Source: Candidatus Zixiibacteriota bacterium
GTDB lineage: Bacteria; Zixibacteria; MSB-5A5; JAABVY01
Reading direction: 5' to 3'
Length of the DNA: 64,000 nt
NCBI GenBank assembly: GCA_011056555.1
Contig: DSEQ01000010.1
Span: 34,140-98,139, forward strand
Shown here piece after piece: positions 17,528 to 24,718 of this stretch. The translations under genes and the position numbers were made by a program. Every line of letters starts with the position of its first letter. Within the stretch, counting starts at the first letter, position 1. The notes under the pieces were generated by a model. That model searched no databases. It worked only from the letters and a program-made list of their open reading frames with translations, and was not told where the DNA came from.

Positions 17528-17620
17528 AGCCCCAGGGGGGAAGCAGGTAATTTTTTTGACGATACGATATGAGGATTATAAACCTTTAGGAAACCGATAG
17601 CCAGGGGGTGAAACAGGTTA
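17528..17620 (+). repeat. Two copies of an AGCC-AGGGGG-CAGGT motif in the leader
   Basis: Copy 1 (17528-17550) reads AGCCCCAGGGGGGAAGCAGG then TAA; copy 2 (17599-17620) reads AGCCAGGGGGTGAAACAGGT then TA. They lie 71 bases apart in the untranslated leader. The purine-rich blocks could be a protein- or RNA-binding site. I do not recognise a known riboswitch. Confidence 0.4.
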
Positions 17621-17645
17621 TATATCAATTCACTCGGTAGCAACA

Positions 17646-17672
17646 GCCCGTATGGGCCCAAACTTTTAATCA
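17646..17672 (+). promoter_or_regulatory. Leader hairpin plus TTTTAATCA block (second copy)
   Basis: GCCC (17646-17649), loop GTAT, GGGC (17654-17657), then TTTTAATCA at 17664-17672, directly before the ribosome site. It matches the element at 315-340 with compensated stem bases. Confidence 0.4.
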
Positions 17673-17683
17673 AGGTAGGAATT

Positions 17684-18784
17684 ATGTCAAACAAAATCCT
17701 ATTTTTGTTGCCAATCTTGGTGTTGTCGATGGTTCTAATGTTCAGTTGTCAGGACCAGCCATTCGGCCTCAGGTCCGATTCTCAGACTTCGCCGGTTTTG
17801 CAGCAGATCGTGATTCCCGAGGGAGCCACTTTTGAATCGGCAACCCTCTATGTCTACGCTGATCAGGCCTATGGCCATACTATTAATGTTCACAGGATAA
17901 CCGCAGCCTGGGATGAGATGACAGTCAGCTGGTCGAGTTTTGGCGGTGCCTATGATGCCGCCATCGTGAACTCATTTGTTACCGCTGGTCCGGACTGGTA
18001 TTCGGTTGATGTCTCCGATCTGGTCCTTGGGTGGATGCTGGAAGATTATCCTAATTACGGGCTGTTACTGGATCAGGGCGTTGAAGTTTATCCCATGACC
18101 CGATATCGCAGTAAAGAGAGTGAAACGAATAAGCCTTACATTGAAGTCTGTTACACATATGAAGGTGATACCGAATGTGAGACAGACATAGTCATGCAGG
18201 ATGCTTTTATTTGGGAACTCTGGCCGGGTTCTAACTACGGCGACTGGGTTGCTCTCTTCACCGGCTGGGAATCAGAAACTACACTTGAAAAACAGGCCAT
18301 GCTGCAGTTTGAGTTCGAATACACGCCGCCCGAAGATGATGAAGGCTGCACCCTTACGATCGGGTACTGGAAAACCCATGCAGGCTTTGGCCCGCAGCCG
18401 GATATGGTAACTCAGTATCTGCCGATCTGGCTGGGTACCGATGGCGGCGCCAAGAGTATCGCTGTAACTTCAGCAGCAATAGCTGTAGATGTGCTGAATC
18501 AGAATGTTTACGGCACGCCCCGTAACGGCATCACCAAGCTCTATGCCCAGCTCCTGGGAGCCAAACTTAACTTAGCCTCCGGAGCCGGCGGCTCGGCCCT
18601 CGGCGACATCATCGAAGAGGCAGATCTATTCCTGGCAGATCATGACTGGAATGACTGGGAAAGCCTGAGCGAGGAAGATATGACCATGGTCAATGACTGG
18701 AAGGACATGCTTGACGACTACAACAACGGATATATCGGCCCTGGCCATTGTGATGATTTTGAAGAAGTTGAAATGGTTGATTAG
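17684..18784 (+). CDS. Secreted lipoprotein: DNRLRE/CBM96-like and GYWK modules
   Basis: Paralogue of the protein at 358. A signal peptide with lipobox LMFSC is followed by a DNRLRE/CBM96-like beta-sandwich (VHRITAAWDEMTVSWSSF; QDAFIWELWPGSNYGDW) and the C-terminal module beginning CTLTIGYWKTHAGFG. That module continues LPIWLGTDGG and LYAQLLGAKLNLASGAGG, both closely matched in the first paralogue, and ends YIGPGHCDD. The SdrD B-like domain of the paralogue is missing here. The conserved alanine- and glycine-rich LNLASGAGG and flanking cysteines define the module; its function is unknown. Own promoter and strong terminator. Confidence 0.85.
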   Translation: MSNKILFLLPILVLSMVLMFSCQDQPFGLRSDSQTSPVLQQIVIPEGATFESATLYVYADQAYGHTINVHRITAAWDEMTVSWSSFGGAYDAAIVNSFVTAGPDWYSVDVSDLVLGWMLEDYPNYGLLLDQGVEVYPMTRYRSKESETNKPYIEVCYTYEGDTECETDIVMQDAFIWELWPGSNYGDWVALFTGWESETTLEKQAMLQFEFEYTPPEDDEGCTLTIGYWKTHAGFGPQPDMVTQYLPIWLGTDGGAKSIAVTSAAIAVDVLNQNVYGTPRNGITKLYAQLLGAKLNLASGAGGSALGDIIEEADLFLADHDWNDWESLSEEDMTMVNDWKDMLDDYNNGYIGPGHCDDFEEVEMVD

Positions 18785-18800
18785 ACCATAACTTAAATGA

Positions 18801-18839
18801 AAGCGCCCAGTTCCGCATTGGAACGGGCGCTTTTTTTTT
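18801..18839 (+). terminator. Strong intrinsic terminator
   Basis: Stem AAGCGCCCAGTTCC (18801-18814) pairs, with one bulged A, to GGAACGGGCGCTT (18820-18832) around GCATT. A run of nine T follows. Confidence 0.92.
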
Positions 18840-18917
18840 GACGGACTGTTTAACGATGCAGGGCCGGGTTTCTAATGCAATTCAATGCAGTCCGATGCAC
18901 CGACAAAGACATTCAGC

Positions 18918-19679
18918 TTAATTGATCTTCGATGAGCCTCCGAATTTTTTCCTCAGAAAAGCCAGCCCCAGCAGACCGAGCCCAACAAAAACCAGAGTTG
19001 TCGGTTCCGGAGCCGGTGTAGCCAGAACTCTGAAATTGTGTCCCTCTCCATCTACAGGAATATCACCGGCAATATTAAATCCGATACTGGAGACATGGCC
19101 CCAATCCAGCCCGAGATTAAGAGCGTTATTCCATCCAATATGTGATGTCTCACCGGTAACCGGATTCCAGGACCAGATTTCAGCATTGGAGAAATCGAGA
19201 GAAAGCTTCGCGCCCATTCCAGCATCGATCATCGCCCACTCATTCTGTAAATAATAGTATGTCTCGCGTTCATGGGCGTAGCCAATCCCCGCAAACAGGC
19301 TGAAATGCCAGGCATGCTTGCTGACATTCTGGAAGCTTTGGGAAAACATAGAGTAGCCCTCCAGGTTGCCCAGCCCCAGATCCGAGAGACTTGCGCCATC
19401 TCCCTCGTGACCTGCATATGGATGCCCAAAATAATTGGCTCCGATCTGGATCTGAGACCAACCCGAGCCCCCGATATTCAAGCTTCCCCAGAATTCGGCG
19501 CCATTGTCCACGGGTGTAACAGAAAAAAGATCTGTACCGGGATCAGCAATGGGATTTTCATCAATCTCGTAAAGTGACTGCAACTGAGTCGAATTCATCT
19601 GAAAAACGAACGCTGATGCGGGTACGAAAGTTGCCAAAACCAACACAGCCCCAACCAACAGCACGTTGGTTCTGGTCAT
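18918..19679 (-). CDS. PEP-CTERM domain exported protein
   Basis: A signal peptide (ends near PASAF) leads a 200-residue extracellular region rich in glycine, serine and tryptophan with no known fold. The end is a classic PEP-CTERM: PEP at 224-226, hydrophobic helix TLVFVGLGLLGLAFL, basic RKKF. Such tails are cut by exosortase and the protein passes to the cell surface together with exopolysaccharide. No exosortase is in this window. GGGAGG lies 4 bases before the ATG. A sigma-54 promoter (19725-19740) and upstream palindromes precede it, as for the two fibronectin-type-III genes. Confidence 0.93.
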   Translation of the reverse strand: MTRTNVLLVGAVLVLATFVPASAFVFQMNSTQLQSLYEIDENPIADPGTDLFSVTPVDNGAEFWGSLNIGGSGWSQIQIGANYFGHPYAGHEGDGASLSDLGLGNLEGYSMFSQSFQNVSKHAWHFSLFAGIGYAHERETYYYLQNEWAMIDAGMGAKLSLDFSNAEIWSWNPVTGETSHIGWNNALNLGLDWGHVSSIGFNIAGDIPVDGEGHNFRVLATPAPEPTTLVFVGLGLLGLAFLRKKFGGSSKIN

Positions 19680-19724
19680 AGAGCCTCCCTGTTAAGTCTA
19701 TTTGAGTGATCTCAGAGATATCAC

Positions 19725-19740
19725 AGCAAATTCAGTACCA
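19725..19740 (-). promoter_or_regulatory. Sigma-54 promoter of the PEP-CTERM gene
   Basis: Minus strand reads TGGTACTGAATTTGCT, matching the -24 GG and -12 GC of TGGCAC-N5-TTGCW with only one change in the -24 block. Transcription would start near 19714, 35 bases before the ATG. Confidence 0.72.
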
Positions 19741-19755
19741 CTAATATGGTAGATC

Positions 19756-19769
19756 TATAAGTCCTTATA
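19756..19769. promoter_or_regulatory. Palindrome TATAAGTCCTTATA upstream of the sigma-54 promoter
   Basis: Six-base arms TATAAG/CTTATA around TC, 16 bases upstream of the -24 box. The same half-sites occur in opposite order in the palindrome at 24513-24528. It may bind a regulator. Confidence 0.35.
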
Positions 19770-19825
19770 TGAAATTTACTTAGCATTGATTAAAATCATA
19801 CTTTGCTCATCCTGTTTGATGATAT

Positions 19826-19844
19826 TTGTTCATTTTTTGAACAA
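19826..19844. promoter_or_regulatory. Palindrome TTGTTCA-N5-TGAACAA, possible enhancer site
   Basis: Perfect 7-base arms with a 5-base spacer, about 110-130 bases upstream of the predicted sigma-54 transcription start. That is the usual distance for an enhancer-binding activator site. Confidence 0.45.
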
Positions 19845-20011
19845 TGAAATAATGGCAGGAGAAATCTCATTTTCACCAATCCTCTAAGGCTTAGTCAAAT
19901 ACGGGAAGAAAATAGTTTTATAATAGTGTCGAATATCCTGACACCTTTAGATATGGCTCCTTGAGAAAGCAGGTTCTTCGCTGGAAATATCTCGTTTGAC
20001 AGGCATTTTGC

Positions 20012-20039
20012 TTGACAGAAGGGTGCAATTTATTATATT
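20012..20039 (+). promoter_or_regulatory. Sigma-70-like promoter before the membrane protein gene at 20264
   Basis: TTGACA (20012-20017), 16-base spacer, TATATT (20034-20039). The leader would be about 215 bases and includes the palindrome at 20140-20163. Confidence 0.55.
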
Positions 20040-20139
20040 CTGCCATTAACGAAGAGCCTGCGAAGTCTCGATTTTACTGATTGTTTACACGCCTGGGGGA
20101 GAAAGTAAGCAGGGAACAGAAGAGTTCAGAAGGAACGAT

Positions 20140-20163
20140 AGATATATTGTGAGCAATATATCT
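20140..20163. repeat. Perfect 10-base inverted repeat in the leader
   Basis: Arms AGATATATTG and CAATATATCT close a TGAG loop. Downstream of the predicted promoter and about 100 bases before the start codon, so it may be an operator or an RNA hairpin; no T-run follows, so it is not a terminator. Confidence 0.45.
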
Positions 20164-20263
20164 GCGAGGAGATCTGTTACAGCTTTTTGGTATGGAAGTT
20201 TATTTGGTGGCCTTGCGGCAGAACATATTTTAGTTTGCCCGCTATCAAAAAGGGGGATCTTAA

Positions 20264-20968
20264 ATGATCCATTGGTTTATCGCAATAATATCAAGTATCG
20301 TGGCAGGATTTTTGACCGCATCTTTCCTTTTTTCCTTTCCTCCGATCAAACATCTATTCATTCGACTGGGAAAATTCAACCCAATTGGTGCAGTGTCAAT
20401 TAGTATCGGAATCCTGATAATACCTCTTTTGGCGGTGACCCTTACTTTCAGGGACGGCATGCTTGATAACCATCTCCTTTCACTCTGGATAATGACTGTT
20501 TTTTCCAGCAACCTGTTCGTGTTCGTGGGTATCGGCATAATCGACGGAAAAAGATTTTGGGAGGAACTCCGCAAATCTGATGGAAATGGAAATCTCTCCG
20601 GCGAGGTCTTCGACTTCTGTTACACCCCGGCTGATTTTCAGTTTATTAATGAGCAGGTCAATCAATATTGCCCGGATAAAAAATCTGATCCCGAGGAGAT
20701 GCTTTCCAAAATATATATTGCTTATCGGGATCTGAATTTATCGGACTACAGGAAATTCATACTTGTGACACACCTGGCCAAGCAGCACTTATCTTCAAAG
20801 GATGAATTCTGGCAGAGCTACAATGACTGGGGCTTGGATTCCGGAGATTATGATGCCTTGAAGAGATTCAGCTTCCAATATGGCAGATCGGAAGCACCGC
20901 AGCAGCCGGCAACTCGGGCGGTCAGGACAAAAAGCCGGGAAGCAGGCTGGAGACCCCGCATGCTCTGA
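20264..20968 (+). CDS. Membrane protein of unknown function, ~234 aa
   Basis: Three hydrophobic segments fill the first 100 residues (IAIISSIVAGFLTASFLF; AVSISIGILIIPLLAVTL; LWIMTVFSSNLFVFVGIGII). A cytoplasmic or periplasmic tail of about 130 residues follows, with a basic last 30 residues (RAVRTKSREAGWRPR). I recognise no family. GGGGGA lies 5-8 bases before the ATG. It is the last rightward gene before the polysaccharide locus and converges on a glycosyltransferase gene. Confidence 0.7.
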   Translation: MIHWFIAIISSIVAGFLTASFLFSFPPIKHLFIRLGKFNPIGAVSISIGILIIPLLAVTLTFRDGMLDNHLLSLWIMTVFSSNLFVFVGIGIIDGKRFWEELRKSDGNGNLSGEVFDFCYTPADFQFINEQVNQYCPDKKSDPEEMLSKIYIAYRDLNLSDYRKFILVTHLAKQHLSSKDEFWQSYNDWGLDSGDYDALKRFSFQYGRSEAPQQPATRAVRTKSREAGWRPRML

Positions 20969-20998
20969 TTCGATTCAATCCCGGCCCGAGGTCATAGA

Positions 20999-22021
20999 TT
21001 ATAGATGTTCTCCGGCCTTCGCAGTCCTGGGAGACCCCCGCGAGAACAATCCTCGAATTACTCCGTACGCCATCCCCAAGTGAATAGTAAAATAAATCGG
21101 GGGCAAGAGCGGAAAATATTTCAGACCCTTTTTATGAGCAACAAATCCTGCCGCGACCAGGATAGATGAAAGATAAACACCACCCATCATCAGAGGTAAT
21201 ATCCACAACTGCTCGATGAAAAGTGACAGGATTGTCATGGCCAGCAAAGTAAAGAAGAACATGGGCGGGGCAATAGCTCCGGACCTTAAACCTTCATTGT
21301 ACTTATTGAACATTTTACCTCTTCCCAAGCCATAGCGCTGCATCTGTTTGAAGAGACTCAAAAGGTCATCACGCGGATAATAATACACGGTTAATTTGGG
21401 ACTTATATACGACTGTTTATTATTTAATGCAATTCTATAATTGAACTCATAATCTTCAGCTGCATCAAAGGACTCATCGAATAGACCTACCTCATGAATT
21501 ATGCTTTTTCTATACATTGCGCCGCTGGAGGATGGATCGACAGGACCGGCATAGTTACTCGTGTAAATGGTTGAATTGGCCCCATGCCCTATGAATGATT
21601 CACGTGCATAGGCCACAGCATTCTGGAAAAAACCGTTGCCGGGAGGAGTCAGCGGCTGCGGCCGCGATAAAACATCCAGTCCTGTTTCTGAAAAAATATC
21701 GACCATGTCCCGGAAAAGATTCTTGTTCTCGATATACACATGGCCATCAATAACAATAATGAATTCACCGCGCGCCCTTTTAAAGCCGATATTCCGGGCC
21801 GAGCTCGAAAGTCTCTTGCCATTTTTCAGAATCTCGAAATTGGAGAACATGCAGGAAACCGACTCGGCAATTTGCAGGGTGCCGTCTGTGGACATGCCGT
21901 CAATAATCAATACCTCATAACGTTTCCGGGGATAGTTCTGTGAGGCAATCTGCCCGAGTGTATCGGCTATATACTTCTCCTCATTGTACACCGGAATGAC
22001 AACCGTGATAAATGGCAACAC
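20999..22021 (-). CDS. Family 2 glycosyltransferase (ExoA-like)
   Basis: A GT-A fold starts at the N-terminus (ITVVIPVYNEEKYI), with nucleotide-sugar binding DGMSTDGT, the acidic IDGHV in the metal-binding position (DXD-like), and a conserved EDYEFNYRI acceptor motif. A C-terminal hydrophobic pair of segments (about 250-320) anchors it to the membrane. It would add a sugar to a lipid-linked intermediate on the cytoplasmic face. It sits just left of the sorting-domain proteins and polysaccharide genes. The sugar cannot be predicted. Confidence 0.88.
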   Translation of the reverse strand: MLPFITVVIPVYNEEKYIADTLGQIASQNYPRKRYEVLIIDGMSTDGTLQIAESVSCMFSNFEILKNGKRLSSSARNIGFKRARGEFIIVIDGHVYIENKNLFRDMVDIFSETGLDVLSRPQPLTPPGNGFFQNAVAYARESFIGHGANSTIYTSNYAGPVDPSSSGAMYRKSIIHEVGLFDESFDAAEDYEFNYRIALNNKQSYISPKLTVYYYPRDDLLSLFKQMQRYGLGRGKMFNKYNEGLRSGAIAPPMFFFTLLAMTILSLFIEQLWILPLMMGGVYLSSILVAAGFVAHKKGLKYFPLLPPIYFTIHLGMAYGVIRGLFSRGSPRTAKAGEHL

Positions 22022-22323
22022 TTTTCTATTTTCCTGCTATTGGATGCGGCAGCCTTTTCAGGCTCACCCCAGATGTTCTGTCTCTCGGTTGCCAATTTAT
22101 TTAAAAAATGCAGTCTCAAAATCATTTTTTTAATTTTTTTTGATTCAAATATACATGACCACAATACTCCTTTATGTTGAATATATCCATTTTATTGATA
22201 TAAAATGATTTAAGTGGATAGCGATGTTTTCAATTGGATCAGAGAATTGATAATCTGCGGCTGCCTGCAGAAGCATTCAATTCATGAATTTCGTCGGATT
22301 TGCCATAATCAAGTCAGGAGGAG
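22022..22323. other. Intergenic region without a gene
   Basis: About 300 AT-rich bases between two leftward genes. It should contain the promoter of the glycosyltransferase at 20999-22021. A run of A/T around 22118-22142 is the only notable feature; no terminator is clear for the gene at 22324. Confidence 0.4.
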
Positions 22324-23343
22324 CTACTTCAGGAGAACCATCTTCTTTTTCTCCACGTAATCCCGGATCTTTATGACATAGAGATAGAGTCCCGATGAAA
22401 CCTGGGTTCCTGTCTCATTGGAGCCGTCCCAGCGCGCAAAATGTTTGCCGGCCGGTTTCTGGCTGTTGACAAGAGTTGCGATACGTTGCCCGAGCACATT
22501 GTAAACGGAGAGTTCCACGAATTCATCTGAGGACAGGCTGTATTCGATGACAGTTTCCGGATTGAAGGGATTAGGGAAATTCTGTTCCAGCCTGAAGTCC
22601 TGCGGGAGCTGATCATCGGCCTCAGTTGCCAGATCAAATTTGGCGGTGTCCTTAACGATGTTAGATAGATCAGATACGTTAGCTGCGTCATCCAGAGATA
22701 CAATCGCCACCCAGTATATCCCTGCGGGCTTCAACCCTGTCAATGTGAACTCCTGTACCTGACCCGCTGGAAGGGGCTGGGGGGGATCAGGCCATGTGGG
22801 CATGGTCTGCCAGTTACTCTCTGTTATGGAATCTTCAGAGTAGTAGATCTGGTAAGAGTCGGCGGTGCCTAAAGTACCGTCGTCTCCACTGGCTGTCCAG
22901 CTTAATTTCAAGTCTCCCTCTTCCTCGCCGGGCTCTGCATCAAGGTCGGTAATTCCCGCCGGAGCCATTTCGTCGATAGTGACTGCCACTGCGATATTGG
23001 AGAGGCCGGACCAGTTACCGGCTTCGTCCGCAGTTTTTATCGCAAAATAGTAGGTTGTATTTGGATTAAGGCCCGTAACGGTGAAGCTCTCTACAGTGCC
23101 TGCGGGCGACGGAGCAGGCTCATTCTGGACCTGCACGGCAGATACCCAGTTTATGGCATTGATGGGAGAGGTGGAATAGCGTATATCGTAAGTCGCTGCC
23201 GTGCCTATTTCACCATCGTCTCCGGGAGCTGTCCAATTAAGGGTGATGGTAGTTACTTCCTGAGAAAACAATGAAACCGCGCTGAAAATGATGATGCCTA
23301 AGACAATAAACGAAATTTTTCTAAAACTGACAGAAGCCCTCAT
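22324..23343 (-). CDS. Secreted protein: two fibronectin type III domains plus type-A C-terminal sorting domain
   Basis: After a signal peptide (ends near SLFSQ) come two Fn3 domains (about 30-122 and 132-235), each with a TWTAPGDDG-type start and a strand like TYYFAIKTADEAGNWSGLSN. The last 85 residues are a FlgD-Ig-like/type-A sorting domain: QNFPNPFNPETVIEYS, VYNVLGQRIATLVN, WDGSNETG, SSGLYLYVIK, ending KKKMVLLK. Such tails direct export through the type IX system or a similar machine in the FCB group. It would be a surface protein. GGGG precedes the ATG, and a strong sigma-54 promoter lies at 23395-23410. Confidence 0.93.
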   Translation of the reverse strand: MRASVSFRKISFIVLGIIIFSAVSLFSQEVTTITLNWTAPGDDGEIGTAATYDIRYSTSPINAINWVSAVQVQNEPAPSPAGTVESFTVTGLNPNTTYYFAIKTADEAGNWSGLSNIAVAVTIDEMAPAGITDLDAEPGEEEGDLKLSWTASGDDGTLGTADSYQIYYSEDSITESNWQTMPTWPDPPQPLPAGQVQEFTLTGLKPAGIYWVAIVSLDDAANVSDLSNIVKDTAKFDLATEADDQLPQDFRLEQNFPNPFNPETVIEYSLSSDEFVELSVYNVLGQRIATLVNSQKPAGKHFARWDGSNETGTQVSSGLYLYVIKIRDYVEKKKMVLLK

Positions 23344-23394
23344 GACGACCCCGCTGTTAAGGTGGTTACGCCTTCATCCATTCAGGTGAAATAC

Positions 23395-23410
23395 CGCAAT
23401 TCGAGTGCCG
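23395..23410 (-). promoter_or_regulatory. Sigma-54 promoter of the Fn3/sorting-domain gene
   Basis: Minus strand reads CGGCACTCGAATTGCG: GGCAC and TTGC at exact -24/-12 spacing. Predicted start near 23384, about 41 bases before the ATG. Confidence 0.8.
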
Positions 23411-23563
23411 AAGATTTGATTTCACCCTTAATGGGGATCGCTCCCTCTGGAGCAGTAACCCAGGTTGTTCTAATGATATGTTCTGTAAATAGTTACGAAG
23501 TTGGTGCTGACCCAACATTTTCGCTTTTCTATTATTTTATATCGGAAATAAATTTATCAATTT

Positions 23564-23581
23564 ATCTGTTTTTAAACAGAT
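23564..23581. promoter_or_regulatory. Perfect palindrome ATCTGTTTTTAAACAGAT
   Basis: Eight-base arms with a TT centre, about 180-200 bases upstream of the sigma-54 start at 23384, a plausible enhancer position. The rest of 23411-23767 shows no gene. Confidence 0.4.
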
Positions 23582-23767
23582 TATAGGATAAAAACCTTAT
23601 TCTATTGTTAACTCCCTGTTTCGCTTCACTTTGAAACGATGTTCGGGTTTTGAGCATCATGCCATGCTTCAAACCAATTTTTAAATTGGGGTATATTTAC
23701 ATTTTAAAGCATTTTTGTCAACAAAAAACAAAAGCCCTTTTCTGTTCGTTCCTCATTTTAAATTTGA

Positions 23768-23797
23768 GTGAGCAAGGCTGATCATAGCCTTGCTCAC
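23768..23797. terminator. Hairpin after the short Fn3 gene
   Basis: A perfect 12-bp stem (GTGAGCAAGGCT and AGCCTTGCTCAC) with a 6-base loop lies 70 bases after the stop at 23867. The minus-strand tail TCAAATTTAAAAT is only weakly U-rich. Confidence 0.55.
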
Positions 23798-23866
23798 GAT
23801 TATTTTCATGAAGTTTTCTTAATGGACGCTTCAGATTATTGAACTCTGAATGGCCGCGTACAGAAA

Positions 23867-24310
23867 TTATTGTTCCACTGAGGCGGCCAGGTCGGTTATG
23901 TTACCGGGCGGTATGTTATCGTCAGTTGTTACCATGGCCACATTCGAAAGGCCGGACCAGTTTCCTGCTTCATCAGCGGTCTTAATTGCGAAATAATAGG
24001 TTGTATTAGCTTCCAACCCGTCTACTGTGAAACTCTCCGGATCGCCGGCTGGTGCGGGGGCAGGTTCGCCATCAGCCTGTGTGGCGGAATTCCAGGTTTG
24101 CTCTGTAATTGGACTGACTGAATAGCGGACATCATATTGCGCGGCCTGGCCCACATTCCCGTCGTCACCGGGGGCGGTCCAGGTTAATGTGATTGAGGTA
24201 AGCCCCTGGGCAGAAAGATTTGCACCCGCGATGCTCAATGCAGCAAATAGAATTAAGAAGTATCCCAGTTTTTTGGTTGGAACAGAAGTCAGAACAGAAA
24301 AAGGTTTCAT
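23867..24310 (-). CDS. Short secreted protein with a single fibronectin type III domain
   Basis: The signal peptide (ALSIAGANLSAQ) and the single Fn3 domain (residues about 35-130) match the first Fn3 domain of the neighbour at 22324 almost residue for residue (TITLTWTAPGDDG; TYYFAIKTADEAGNWSGLSN). It stops right after ITDLAASVEQ, the join to where the neighbour's second Fn3 would begin. It lacks the second domain and the sorting tail. The sequence after the stop shows no leftover coding homology, so it looks like a short gene rather than a fresh frameshift. CGGAGG lies before the ATG; sigma-54 promoter at 24346-24361. Confidence 0.85.
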   Translation of the reverse strand: MKPFSVLTSVPTKKLGYFLILFAALSIAGANLSAQGLTSITLTWTAPGDDGNVGQAAQYDVRYSVSPITEQTWNSATQADGEPAPAPAGDPESFTVDGLEANTTYYFAIKTADEAGNWSGLSNVAMVTTDDNIPPGNITDLAASVEQ

Positions 24311-24345
24311 TTATACCTCCGATTTTTTTTATCCCCCTGCATGCT

Positions 24346-24361
24346 TGCAATCGGAGTGCCG
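24346..24361 (-). promoter_or_regulatory. Sigma-54 promoter of the short Fn3 gene
   Basis: Minus strand reads CGGCACTCCGATTGCA, matching TGGCAC-N5-TTGCW with one mismatch and nearly identical to the promoter at 23395-23410. Confidence 0.8.
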
Positions 24362-24512
24362 AATAGAAACAATTGACATACTGGTTGTATGGTATGGAGT
24401 TATAGGGAAATACAGGTTGGCAGGAAGCGTCGATTTGAGAAAAGCTGCTTAATCGGACATCAATTTGTATTTTTTTTGAGCATAATCACGGGAATAAAAA
24501 ACTTTTCGGTCG

Positions 24513-24528
24513 ACTTATAGGTATAAGT
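24513..24528. promoter_or_regulatory. Palindrome ACTTATAGGTATAAGT
   Basis: Seven-base arms with a GG centre, about 180-190 bases upstream of the sigma-54 start for the short Fn3 gene, and 20 bases before the sigma-70-like promoter of the chain-length gene. It could act on either. Confidence 0.35.
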
Positions 24529-24547
24529 GCTTGAGTCTAAATTGTAT

Positions 24548-24575
24548 TTGACAATACTGATAATTTAGATATTTT
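24548..24575 (+). promoter_or_regulatory. Sigma-70-like promoter of the chain-length determinant gene
   Basis: TTGACA (24548-24553), 16-base spacer, TATTTT (24570-24575). The leader would be about 140 bases. Confidence 0.5.
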
Positions 24576-24718
24576 TCAACGTCGCATTTGGAAACCGGTT
24601 GTCTGATGCATTTAAAGTTTGGACGTTAATAGTTAGTTTATGAGGATCGCGGGCAGAGCGGCCGGCAGTCCTCTATTCAGACATGAGAGCTGTTTTTTGA
24701 TTTTTTAGTGAAGCAGAG

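Noticed and set aside
17528..17660. Possible cyclic-di-GMP or other known riboswitch in the leader
   Set aside because: Neither the conserved core motifs nor the expected pairing of the known classes could be found.
23800..23870. Frameshift that truncated the short Fn3 gene
   Set aside because: No second Fn3 or sorting-tail homology is seen after the stop in any frame, and the following hairpin fits a true gene end.
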